A stretch of 49,852 nt of DNA. It comes from an uncultured Eubacterium sp. Lineage in GTDB: Bacteria > Bacillota > Clostridia > Lachnospirales > Lachnospiraceae. Each line of letters starts with the position of its first letter. The stretch's first letter is position 1. The stretch lies in contig CAJTZN010000027.1 in NCBI GenBank assembly GCA_910584065.1, positions 1-49,852 of the forward strand, read 5' to 3'. Below are positions 1-7,328 of this stretch, piece after piece. The notes under the pieces are model-generated. The model searched no databases. It saw nothing but the letters and a program-made list of their open reading frames with translations, and was not told the DNA's origin. A program made the translations under genes and the position numbers.

Positions 1-273
1 AGGGTAAAAATTTGATGAAAGCTGGCCAGCTGCCGCGTAGCGGCTTGGTACAATGATAAATTAAGCATAGTACATCATAACGCAAAGACAAAGGGAATAA
101 TTTACCATTCGTCGTAAAAATCGACCGTTCGTCGCATTGTTGTTGCAAAAGAAAGGCTTTGTGTGTTAAGGTTATACCATAACAATTTAGACAAATCAAT
201 TATAAGGAGAGAGTGTCGCTTGTGTTGGGGCACTCTCATAAACATAAATATGTTAGGATGAGGATGAGAGAAG
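1..273 (+). other. Leader region before the left accessory operon
   Basis: No gene is supported here. Positions 20-50 hold two short palindromes of unknown role. Positions 104-178 carry a LytTR-type repeat pair and a candidate promoter, listed separately. A hairpin with a 7-bp stem (GAGAGTG at 209-215, CACTCTC at 231-237) follows in the leader. It has no T-tract, so it is not a typical terminator. Confidence 0.5.
104..178 (+). promoter_or_regulatory. LytTR/AgrA-type repeat pair and promoter of the lipoprotein-ABC operon
   Basis: Two direct repeats, ACCATTCGTCG (104-114) and ACCGTTCGTCG (124-134), lie 20 bp apart. This resembles the paired 9-mers about 21 bp apart bound by AgrA/LytTR regulators, and the pairs around the agr locus at 43.9-44.1 kb. 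Candidate -10 elements are TAAGGT (167-172) or TATACC (173-178); neither is strong and no good -35 is seen, which fits activator dependence. About 90 bp of this module is repeated, diverged, at 4300-4400. Confidence 0.6.
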
Positions 274-1188
274 ATGAAAAAGAAACTATTAGTGTTCCTT
301 ACAAGTTTGGTGCTTACGTTACTTTTGCTAGGTGGCTGTATTATTTTAGTTTCATATTATATGTCAAAACCTGAAGATGAATATAGTATCAATAGTTTTA
401 TACAGATTAAAAACGAAAAAGAAGCGCTTGTAAGTTCGTGTTTGGAATTATCGGATTGTTTAAATGAATCGGATCAGGTTGAATTGGAGATAAATGCGGG
501 AGCGAACGAGGAACGCAATGTTAAATACGAGCTTTGCTTTTTTGTGGAATATGAACAGGTTCCATTTTTCATGGAAGGCAGAGAGTATACCAGTTATTGT
601 TTTGAAAATAGCGCACAGTTTACGATACAAATAGAGAAAAAATATTTCTGTATGGAAAACAATTCGTTTGTTGTTTTGCTTCGGCAAGATGTTGATCGGT
701 ATGCAGAAAGCAGCAAATTGGTACGCGATACGCCGCCAGTCATTCTGCGTTATGATCTAATGCAAAATGGCGGAAAGACAAAAAGGAAGAAGGACGAAAG
801 TCTGGACATAACAGATGAACTGGTAGATAATATGGATGATGTCATACATATAGAAAATCAAACGGGAAAAGAAGTAACAAGCTGTCATATTGAAAAAGCG
901 GGAAAGCTGAGATTGAACGCCTTGCTTGGATCAACGATGAGGGAAGGGGAATATACCATTTTTGCTTGTTTTAATTCACAGCAGACAATGATAAATGGAA
1001 AGAAAAAGATGTCTGTTCAAAAAAAGCAGGAAGGCAAACTGGATCTGGAAATTTCCGTGCCGGAACAGACGGGGAAATATGAGTTTCAGCTGTTCTTTGT
1101 CCCCTCTCCATATGAAAAAATCAGTGACCAGAATTTTTCGGAGTATAATATTCTTGCGAGTCAAAAGCAGACGGTTTATGTCGAGTAG
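274..1188 (+). CDS. Lipoprotein-like membrane-anchored protein
   Basis: A 304-residue protein of unknown function. The N-terminus is basic (MKKK), then a hydrophobic stretch ends in LLGGC with Cys22, which fits a lipobox. Unusually, the residues after the cysteine are again hydrophobic (IILVSYY), so a plain transmembrane anchor is possible. The rest is hydrophilic and should lie outside the membrane. No enzymatic motif is recognised. It is AT-rich, unlike the GC-rich ABC genes that follow 63 bp downstream. It lies behind the LytTR-type sites at 104-134, so quorum control is plausible. By position it may be an accessory or immunity lipoprotein for the transporter; that is inference. Confidence 0.7.
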   Translation: MKKKLLVFLTSLVLTLLLLGGCIILVSYYMSKPEDEYSINSFIQIKNEKEALVSSCLELSDCLNESDQVELEINAGANEERNVKYELCFFVEYEQVPFFMEGREYTSYCFENSAQFTIQIEKKYFCMENNSFVVLLRQDVDRYAESSKLVRDTPPVILRYDLMQNGGKTKRKKDESLDITDELVDNMDDVIHIENQTGKEVTSCHIEKAGKLRLNALLGSTMREGEYTIFACFNSQQTMINGKKKMSVQKKQEGKLDLEISVPEQTGKYEFQLFFVPSPYEKISDQNFSEYNILASQKQTVYVE

Positions 1189-1251
1189 AGTATTGTAAAT
1201 TTGTGGCTGCGGTTCATATATCGCGGAATACGGAAAGGAACAGCTATCATA

Positions 1252-2349
1252 ATGAAACGCTATGTATTAACACAGTGGAAAGCCCATAAGGCGACCGTGG
1301 CATTGATCATCTTCGGATTTTTTATCGCCGACCTGATATTATCAATAGGGGTTACGGTCTCGAGGCGGCAGTTTGAGTATTACCATGACGGGATGATCGG
1401 CAATCCGGACGAGCAGCTTGTCATAAATTTCAGGATGGCGGACGGTGAAAAAACCAGGAGCGTGCTGGAGACCGTCAGCGGGTTCGGGGAGGTTCAGGTC
1501 CTGAATGCGGATGCCGTACCGGTAGAAAACGGGGACGCGGAACAGATGATCTCCCCGGTGCCCGTCTGGTTTGAGCGGGAGGAAGACTGGCACATCCCCA
1601 TCATAAAGGGGCGCTATCTGTCGGCAGGGGACATGGAGAGCCGGGAGAGGGTAGCGGTGCTGGGGAAAGAGGCCGCAAGGGAGCTTCACGCAGATACCGG
1701 CCAGATGATCCGGGTGCGGGGGGAAGAGTACCGGGTGATCGGGATTGCCGGGCGGACGTACAGGGAAACCCAGTGGGACGATGTAATGTATCTGCCGTGC
1801 GGGAAGTTTTATGAAGGAGACTGCGCACCGCTTTCCGGCGGCGTATCGGTCCTGTTGAAAAGCGGAAAGGAAGCGTTCGAGGCGTGGTACGGGGAGGCGG
1901 GAGATATGCGGGAGGGCATCCAGTATGAGGAGATCTCCGGACAGATGGATGCGAGCGGACTGAGAAACGCGGTCAGCCTGACCGTGATCCTGAGCGTATG
2001 CGTGTTTGCCGTGGCGATCGTGAACATATCGAACCTGATGCTGTACTGGGTCCTGGAGCGCAGGAATACATACGGGATCATAAAGGCTCTCGGGGGGTAT
2101 GACGGGTATATTTTTAAGCTGATCCTGTGCGAGGTACTCGCCCTGACGGCAGCCGGCAGCCTGCTGGCACTTGCCGTACAGCAGGCGGTCCATCTGCTGG
2201 CCGACTCGCTTCCGCTCGAACTGGAACTGGTGAATGTAGGTGTTTCTGCCGCCGTGGCTGTCCTGACGGGATTTATCGCCGCCCTGATCCCCGCGGTCCG
2301 GGCGGTCAGGCTGCAGCCGGTGGAAGTTTTGAACGAGGGGGACGTGTAG
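1252..2349 (+). CDS. FtsX/MacB-type ABC transporter permease
   Basis: A 365-residue permease. One transmembrane segment lies near residues 15-35, followed by an extracellular domain of about 200 residues and three C-terminal segments, the FtsX/MacB plan. The ATG at 1252 is preferred over the upstream TTG at 1201 because the protein then starts just before the first helix and has an AAGGA-like site upstream. It is homologous by eye to the permease at 45193: both share WH.PI..GR...A, VAVLG/VVLLG and Y.VIG segments in the outer domain. The next permease starts 2 bp after its stop, and the ATPase follows. Such transporters act in antimicrobial peptide resistance or export; the substrate is unknown. 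Confidence 0.85.
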   Translation: MKRYVLTQWKAHKATVALIIFGFFIADLILSIGVTVSRRQFEYYHDGMIGNPDEQLVINFRMADGEKTRSVLETVSGFGEVQVLNADAVPVENGDAEQMISPVPVWFEREEDWHIPIIKGRYLSAGDMESRERVAVLGKEAARELHADTGQMIRVRGEEYRVIGIAGRTYRETQWDDVMYLPCGKFYEGDCAPLSGGVSVLLKSGKEAFEAWYGEAGDMREGIQYEEISGQMDASGLRNAVSLTVILSVCVFAVAIVNISNLMLYWVLERRNTYGIIKALGGYDGYIFKLILCEVLALTAAGSLLALAVQQAVHLLADSLPLELELVNVGVSAAVAVLTGFIAALIPAVRAVRLQPVEVLNEGDV

Positions 2350-2351
2350 GG

Positions 2352-3557
2352 ATGTTGAGGATCATACTGGTATCATTGAGAAAACGGGTAAAGAGGTTTG
2401 CGCTGGTGTTCGTACAGTTTTTTATTGGTCTTACGGTGCTGTTGTTCGGGATGTTTTCCGTCGAGAGGTTCTTCCGGTACGAGAGGAACGTGGAGCAGGT
2501 ACTGCCGGCGGACATGCTGCATCTCATGGGGGAGGAGGAAACGGAAACCGAGGCCGGGGACGATATGGAGGACGGGCCTGTGGAGGAAACAGGGAAAGGG
2601 GCATATGACTATGAGCGGGTCATGGAGGAGGTGCGGAAGGAAGTTCCGGGCCTGAAACTGGGGGTGTTTGAAAACGTGCTGATCGAGGCGGGGGATGAGG
2701 AGGCATCGTTCCTGATGTGCAGTAGGGAGGTGCTGGAAATGGTCCATATTTCGGCTGATCAGTCTGAAATGGAACAGCTGGCGGGGTATCAGGGGGGAGA
2801 GACCGTGCCGGTGCTGGTCAGCAGCGATCTGGCAGCAGATTATGAGGTGGGGGAGGAATATCCGTTTCCCGATGATACGATGCCGCAGTTTGCGTCCTGC
2901 CGGATGCGGATCGCCGGGGTGCTGGAAGAGGGTGCGGGACTCTGCATGGGAGGGAGTTCGGACCTGAGCAGCAGCATCAAGACGGCGGAGCATACGATCG
3001 TGGGGCCGGAGATATTTGCATTTGATCCGGATTATGCGTATGAATACAATCTCGTCTGCCTGCCAGCAGAAGGGACGGACCGGGAGAAACTGAAAACGGA
3101 GTTTTCGAAACGGGGATGGGATGTGGGGATCCAGTCCGTGCGGGAGGAGATCCAGAAATATTTTGAGCGCGAGAAGACAGTGATGTTCGGGGCGATCGGG
3201 TTTTCCGCGATCCTGCTCGTTTTGTCGGCCGTCGGGTGTGTGGGGACGTTATTGTCGATGGTGTTGTCGCGGAAGAAGGAGTTCGGCATCTATTTTTCGC
3301 TGGGGATGAAAAAACGGGATCTGGCGGTCATGGTTCTGGGCGAGGTCAGCGTGATCTTCCTGGCCAGTTACCTGGGGGCCCTGTGTGCGTTCGCGGTGAT
3401 CGTGCAGGCCGGAATGGACGGGGCGGGATTTGTGCCGGCTGCGTCCATGACCATGACGATGGCGGTCATGTTTTTGTGTGCGGTGCTGTGCGTGATCCTG
3501 CCCGTCCGGAAAATCATGCGGTGGAAACCGGTGGAACTGTTGAGCAAGGCATTGTGA
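2352..3557 (+). CDS. FtsX-type ABC transporter permease, second subunit
   Basis: A 401-residue permease with a basic N-terminus, a first transmembrane segment near residues 18-38, a large acidic extracellular domain (about 40-280) and three C-terminal segments. The segment containing RKKEFGIYFSLGMKKRDL is the typical FtsX cytoplasmic loop. The ATG at 2352 follows the stop of the upstream permease by 2 bp, so translation is probably coupled. It forms a heterodimer candidate with the 1252 product, powered by the ATPase at 3590. Codon use is very GC-rich compared with the flanking lipoprotein and pheromone genes, which suggests a separate origin. Confidence 0.85.
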   Translation: MLRIILVSLRKRVKRFALVFVQFFIGLTVLLFGMFSVERFFRYERNVEQVLPADMLHLMGEEETETEAGDDMEDGPVEETGKGAYDYERVMEEVRKEVPGLKLGVFENVLIEAGDEEASFLMCSREVLEMVHISADQSEMEQLAGYQGGETVPVLVSSDLAADYEVGEEYPFPDDTMPQFASCRMRIAGVLEEGAGLCMGGSSDLSSSIKTAEHTIVGPEIFAFDPDYAYEYNLVCLPAEGTDREKLKTEFSKRGWDVGIQSVREEIQKYFEREKTVMFGAIGFSAILLVLSAVGCVGTLLSMVLSRKKEFGIYFSLGMKKRDLAVMVLGEVSVIFLASYLGALCAFAVIVQAGMDGAGFVPAASMTMTMAVMFLCAVLCVILPVRKIMRWKPVELLSKAL

Positions 3558-3589
3558 GAGGTGTCTGGTTGTCTGAGAAAGGAGTTATC

Positions 3590-4282
3590 ATGATAAAGAT
3601 GAGTTCTGTTACAAAAGTTTATCAAACAGGGGATGTGTTCCAGCGGGTACTGGACGGTGTCGATCTGGAGATCCGGAAGGGAGAGATGGTGGCCCTCATG
3701 GGGGCGTCCGGCTCAGGGAAGACGACGCTTCTCAATATTATTGGTCTTTTGGACGAGGCAACGGAGGGGGAGTACCATATGAATGGCTGTGATATGGGGG
3801 AATGCGGTGAGAAGGAGAAGGCGCGGATCCGGAACCAGGAGATGGGGTTTGTGTTCCAGAATTTCCACCTGATCCCCGAACTGACGGCAGTGGAGAACGT
3901 GAAACTGTCGATGGATATCTTTAACCTGTTTGAGGGGAGGCGCATAGCGCAGAGGGAGATGTATGCGCGCAGCAGTGAGTTGCTCGCCAGGGTCGGGCTG
4001 GAGCGCGAGTTAAAGAAGAAGCCATCGCAGCTGTCGGGCGGGCAGAAACAGAGGGTCGCCATCGCCAGGGCGCTGGTGAACCGGCCGGATATCATTCTGG
4101 CGGATGAGCCGACGGGGGCCCTTGATTCCAAGACGTCGGATGAGATCGTGGGGTTGTTAGGACGTCTGAATGAAGAGGGGAATACGGTGCTGATCGTTAC
4201 CCATGATGAGAAGGTGGCGGGTGCTTGCAGCAGGACGGTGTATCTGGAGGATGGCGTGGTTGTCGGAGGGAAAATGGATTGA
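3590..4282 (+). CDS. ABC transporter ATP-binding protein (MacB/LolD-like)
   Basis: A 230-residue ATPase with Walker A GASGSGKT (residues 38-45), signature LSGGQKQR (from 148), Walker B ILADEPTG (Asp172/Glu173) and an H-loop in VTHDEK. This is the subfamily that partners FtsX-like permeases. The ATG at 3590 follows GAAAGGAG. It completes a permease-permease-ATPase operon from 1252. A diverged counterpart is at 47569. Substrate unknown; export of, or defence against, the small secreted proteins nearby is a reasonable inference. Confidence 0.93.
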   Translation: MIKMSSVTKVYQTGDVFQRVLDGVDLEIRKGEMVALMGASGSGKTTLLNIIGLLDEATEGEYHMNGCDMGECGEKEKARIRNQEMGFVFQNFHLIPELTAVENVKLSMDIFNLFEGRRIAQREMYARSSELLARVGLERELKKKPSQLSGGQKQRVAIARALVNRPDIILADEPTGALDSKTSDEIVGLLGRLNEEGNTVLIVTHDEKVAGACSRTVYLEDGVVVGGKMD

Positions 4283-4329
4283 TAGATCAAGTGTAATACA
4301 TCATGATGTAAATGAAGAGGGAAAATTTA

Positions 4330-4398
4330 ACCACTCATCGCAAAAATTGACCCTTCGTCGCATTGTTCTTGTAAAAGGAATGCATTGTGTGTTATGAT
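4330..4398 (+). promoter_or_regulatory. Second LytTR-type repeat pair with -10
   Basis: ACCACTCATCG (4330-4340) and ACCCTTCGTCG (4350-4360) are 20 bp apart, and a -10-like TATGAT sits at 4393-4398. The module is a diverged repeat of 70-178, including the CGTCGCATTGTT stretch after the second repeat. It lies upstream of the agrD promoter proper, so the orphan agrD may have tandem promoters. Confidence 0.55.
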
Positions 4399-4405
4399 CA
4401 AGATT

Positions 4406-4473
4406 ACCGTTCATCCCGCTTTTTTGACCACTGATACTTGAAAGTCGGAAAAAGAGATTTTATGTGTTATACT
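4406..4473 (+). promoter_or_regulatory. AgrA-type promoter of the orphan agrD
   Basis: ACCGTTCAT (4406) and ACCACTGAT (4427) are direct repeats exactly 21 bp apart. A TGn-extended -10, TGTTATACT (4465-4473), lies 32 bp after the second repeat. No -35 hexamer stands at the right distance, which fits activator-dependent transcription. The block is nearly identical to 44000-44067 before the agr-linked agrD. Confidence 0.72.
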
Positions 4474-4520
4474 CAAAAAAGATACAGGAAGTGGTGTTTG
4501 TAGGTGGAAAGGAGGGGGCG

Positions 4521-4670
4521 ATGACTGAAAAAGTGTGTAATGTGTTAGCGGCCCCGGCAGAACGGGTGACACCAGTTGCGGCTGGTTTATGTAGAAACTG
4601 GTATTATGAAGAAAAAGAGCCGGTTGGACTGCAGGGATTTGTCGCTAAGAAGACAGAGAATGTGAAGTAG
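4521..4670 (+). CDS. agrD: AgrD-like autoinducing peptide precursor, orphan copy
   Basis: A 49-residue peptide. The ATG at 4521 follows a strong GGAAAGGAGG site. The plan is that of AgrD: an N-terminal leader (residues 1-21), a short signal segment with Cys24 followed by RNWY, and an acidic tail YEEKEPVGLQ. In S. aureus AgrD the ring CDFIM is followed by DEVEVPKEL, with Pro six residues past the cut; the same spacing here predicts a five-residue thiolactone ring C-R-N-W-Y, though six residues cannot be excluded. Leader and tail nearly match the agr-linked copy at 44118, while the ring differs. There is no agrB, agrC or agrA beside it, so it would depend on the locus at 41.2-43.9 kb. Confidence 0.75.
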   Translation: MTEKVCNVLAAPAERVTPVAAGLCRNWYYEEKEPVGLQGFVAKKTENVK

Positions 4671-4711
4671 ATGGTTTGGAGATTTTGGATTTTTTAGAGG
4701 GAGGTGAAAGA

Positions 4712-4777
4712 ATGTATCAGAAAAAGAAACCTGTTTGCAGAGGGCCTATTGAAAAAAGCGTTCTTTTCATATGGTAG
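4712..4777 (+). CDS. Conserved 21-residue peptide overlapping a hairpin
   Basis: A 21-codon ORF starting MYQKKK and ending VLFIW, with a strong GGGAGGTGA ribosome site 8 bp before its ATG. A copy lies at 44565. Between copies five residues differ, all in the first half, while the second half, which forms the hairpin, is identical. The constraint may therefore be on the RNA more than the peptide. Function unknown: a leader peptide coupled to the hairpin and a small secreted or membrane-active peptide are both possible. Confidence 0.5.
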   Translation: MYQKKKPVCRGPIEKSVLFIW

Positions 4778-4797
4778 TTGTATACCGAAAAGAACGC
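4758..4797 (+). promoter_or_regulatory. Conserved hairpin between short ORF and secreted-protein gene
   Basis: An 11-bp perfect stem: GCGTTCTTTTC (4758-4768) pairs with GAAAAGAACGC (4787-4797). GGT and ACC just inside can extend it. On the plus strand no T-tract follows, so it is not a standard terminator for the operon. On the minus strand the stem is followed by six T, so it could stop antisense transcription. The stem contains the last codons and stop of the short ORF. The identical hairpin is at 44611-44650. Confidence 0.65.
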
Positions 4798-4863
4798 ACT
4801 ACAAAAAACACAAATATAATATAACATAGCACGTAAAATAATACAATGAAAAGGAGAAAGAAT

Positions 4864-5256
4864 ATGATGAAATCAAATAAAAAATGTTTTGCAAAGAAAA
4901 TGGCAGCGTTGGCGATGGCAGGAGTTGTTTTTTCCCAGATATGCAGCATGGATTCGTCAGCGGCATCCAAGGGCTGGAGACTTGTGCGTACAAACGGACC
5001 TAGCAGCGAATGGGTAACAAGCGACATTAAAACCTTTACAATGACGAAAAGTACGGTCAAAATTACTTGTGAAAATATAAGTGCAGGCGCCGAGGTTCAC
5101 GCATCAACGAGCAACGGAAGTATACATGGGCATTTGAAGAGGATTGGATCAGCGTTAAGTGGACCGGCGGCAGTTGGAAAGAAGATCAGTGCTACACTTC
5201 AATACGAAGATACCGGTTCAGGAGCAAATAGACCGAGCGGTAAGATCAACTACTGA
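4864..5256 (+). CDS. Small secreted protein, candidate bacteriocin or effector
   Basis: A 130-residue protein. The N-terminus is a signal peptide: lysine-rich residues 1-12, a hydrophobic core (MAALAMAGVVFSQI) and a probable cut near SSAAS (about residue 35). The mature part is about 95 residues, rich in Ser, Thr, Gly and Lys, with one cysteine. The ATG at 4864 has AAGGAG 7 bp upstream. It is not recognised as a known family. It sits in the same position relative to agrD, short ORF and hairpin as the unrelated secreted protein at 44719. Location beside pheromone and ABC genes suggests a quorum-controlled exported peptide; activity is inference. Confidence 0.7.
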   Translation: MMKSNKKCFAKKMAALAMAGVVFSQICSMDSSAASKGWRLVRTNGPSSEWVTSDIKTFTMTKSTVKITCENISAGAEVHASTSNGSIHGHLKRIGSALSGPAAVGKKISATLQYEDTGSGANRPSGKINY

Positions 5257-5382
5257 TTAAGATAACGGAAGATAATATATTGGCTGGGTATTGTAATGAT
5301 TGTTCGTATCGCAAATATTCATCAAGTACGGTATCCAATCAATAAAGCTTATCCAAAATTCTATAGAAATGAGGGAATCCAT

Positions 5383-6598
5383 ATGAGAAACAAAAACATT
5401 ATAAAGCCATTATGCGCCATCATCCTCTGCCTGGCGATGTGTGCCGGCTGCCAGGAAGCTCCAAAAGAAGTGCAGGAGCGGATGGAGGGCTATGGGAAAA
5501 ATGAACAGATGGGAAGTACCGAGATCAAATACTGCAGTGTCGAAGAGTTGAAGCAGACAGACATATCCGAAGCCGCTGCCGGACTTGACAATATGACCCT
5601 CTCGGAAACCACTGACTTTTCTAATATGGAGAGCCTTGCTATTTTGGATATGGCGTATGAGGATGCCTTTGCGGATAACCTGGATGATTTTGTAAAGCGA
5701 TTCAACCTTGATCGATCAACAATACACGTAAATGACCACGGAACCGGAAAGACCGATCTGCATGAAAGTGATGATCCTGCCTCAAGAACATATTTCGCGT
5801 TAGAAAATAATGGATTTGTATCGTATATATCCGGTCTGACCTATTCGTATACAAAAGATGAGATACAGCAGGTCGATACGACGGAAACATACGACGCCAC
5901 TGTCGACGATCTATCGGGGAAAAGCGTGGCGTTCGAAGACGGTGAGGTGCCGCTTGCCGACATGATGGATACGGCCGAGAAGCGGATGGAAAAAGACTTA
6001 CCGATCGAAGGCTGTTCCTATCAGGTGTCTGAAGTTTATGTCAGGGAGCTGCAGGAGGGGAAAAAATCGGCGAAGCAGCTTTCGATGAAGTTGAACATTC
6101 TTTATAAAGGGGTAAGGCGAACCCTTATATCATAAAGTTTGAGAAACCCCAAAAAAACGCTGAGGAAAACGAAAAGATAAATGTGGAAGTGGCTTATACA
6201 GGAGCGGAGACGAATTATGAAGGGAAAGATAAACTGACATATTTGGCAAATTTTAATGGCAAACTGAAGATCAATTCGGTAGAGCCGGTTTCGGAAGTGG
6301 TCAGTCTGTCAAGCGCGGTGCAGCTTGTAAATGAAAAATAGCCGGATTTACGGAATTAAAAATAGATCGCCTGCTTCCTATGTACGCGCTGCTCCCGCAG
6401 TATCCCGACGAAAAAACGGTGTGTGGTACGCCGGGACAGAAGGTCGTGGGCCGGCCAGTGTACGCGTTTTTGATCAATTTGGATAGTCAGGGGATCTCTG
6501 AATTTGGTATTAACTGGACGGCGGAACGGTTTATCTGTGTGGATATGGTGACAGGTGAGATCATAACAAATATAGAGAAGCCGGACGAAAAGGAGTAG
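5383..6598 (+). pseudogene. Lipoprotein gene broken by two 1-nt frameshifts
   Basis: The start MRNKN is followed by a lipoprotein signal with the lipobox MCAGC. The first frame stops at 6135. The coding sequence continues in the next frame (from about 6118, reading ANPYIIKFEKP) to a stop at 6341-6343, and then in a third frame (from about 6340, AGFTELKIDRLL) to 6598. Adding one G to the GGGG near 6110 and one A to the AAAAA near 6338 would restore a single product of about 404 residues. Both sites are homopolymers, so real decay and assembly error must both be considered. A decayed copy at 48310 has the same two shifts. Function unknown. It lies directly before the ABC genes at 6609. Confidence 0.75.
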
Positions 6599-6608
6599 GA
6601 GAGAGCAA

Positions 6609-7328
6609 TTGAAACAGCATACTTTTATATTTTTTCAGAAGAAAAAAGCACTCTACATCATCAGCATGTTCAGTATCGTCCTGATGTGCTTGTCGGCGCC
6701 GTTAGCAGCGGAAAGCGGAGGGGTGGTACATTCTGTACTGGATGCCATGCAGGATTTCTCTGCTTCCAGGCGCGCTGTGTTTTCCATCAAAGGCGTATTT
6801 GCCACCGGAGTCTCTTCCTTTTGGTTCTATCTGGTCATGCCGTTAGTGGCTTCGATCCCAGTGGCATCTTACATTTCGGACGAATGGAAGTGCGGGTTTC
6901 ACCAGTTTGAGATAATGCGGGCAGGATCTTTTGCCTATATGCGCACCCGCCTGTTCTATTTGCTGGAGAGTAATGCAGTGATCCTGTTGGCGGGAATGGG
7001 AATTTATCTGCTGGCGGTCTGCTTCTATTTTCATCTCTATCCCGACTATATGACCGAGGCGGAAAGGGCCGGGGGAGCGTGGGACCTGGCCTGTAGTGTG
7101 GCCGTGAGGTTTGGATACCTTTTTCTCTACAGTGCCGCCATCTCACTATTTATAATGATCCTTGTACGGCTGTACAACGATCTGTTTTTTGATCTGAGTG
7201 CAGCGTTTGTCCTCAATTACCTGCTGCGAAACTGGGTGATGGGGGAGAGCGTAATATATCCGCTCGTACTGTTTTTTGTAATGCTGGTGCTGTATGTGAT
7301 CACATGGAAGAAGGGGAAAAAGGTATGA
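6609..7328 (+). CDS. ABC-2-like transporter permease
   Basis: A 239-residue membrane protein with about six hydrophobic segments, starting at a TTG (6609) behind GGAGAGAG. It overlaps the next permease by 4 bp (ATGA), so the two are translationally coupled. With the genes at 7325 and 8194 it forms a permease-permease-ATPase transporter of the type used for peptide export or self-immunity. Fragments of this gene recur at 49164-49254, showing it was part of the duplicated cassette. Substrate unknown. Confidence 0.75.
   Translation: MKQHTFIFFQKKKALYIISMFSIVLMCLSAPLAAESGGVVHSVLDAMQDFSASRRAVFSIKGVFATGVSSFWFYLVMPLVASIPVASYISDEWKCGFHQFEIMRAGSFAYMRTRLFYLLESNAVILLAGMGIYLLAVCFYFHLYPDYMTEAERAGGAWDLACSVAVRFGYLFLYSAAISLFIMILVRLYNDLFFDLSAAFVLNYLLRNWVMGESVIYPLVLFFVMLVLYVITWKKGKKV

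Larger units (their letters stand above)
4403..4845 (+). repeat. Cassette copy A: agrD promoter, agrD, 21-codon ORF and hairpin
   Basis: This segment matches 43997-44700 across the LytTR sites, the agrD gene, the short ORF and its hairpin. Copy B carries about 250 extra bases between agrD and the short ORF. The similarity stops before the secreted-protein gene that follows in each copy. Confidence 0.8.

Noticed and set aside
213..420. GTG-start reading frame behind AAGGAG (204-209) overlapping the lipoprotein gene
   Set aside because: Spacing of only 3 bp, low-complexity basic product, and full overlap with the better supported gene at 274 in another frame.
4758..4797. Treating the cassette hairpin as the terminator of agrD
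   Set aside because: No T-tract follows on the plus strand; the T-tract is on the minus strand. The stem is listed as a regulatory element instead.
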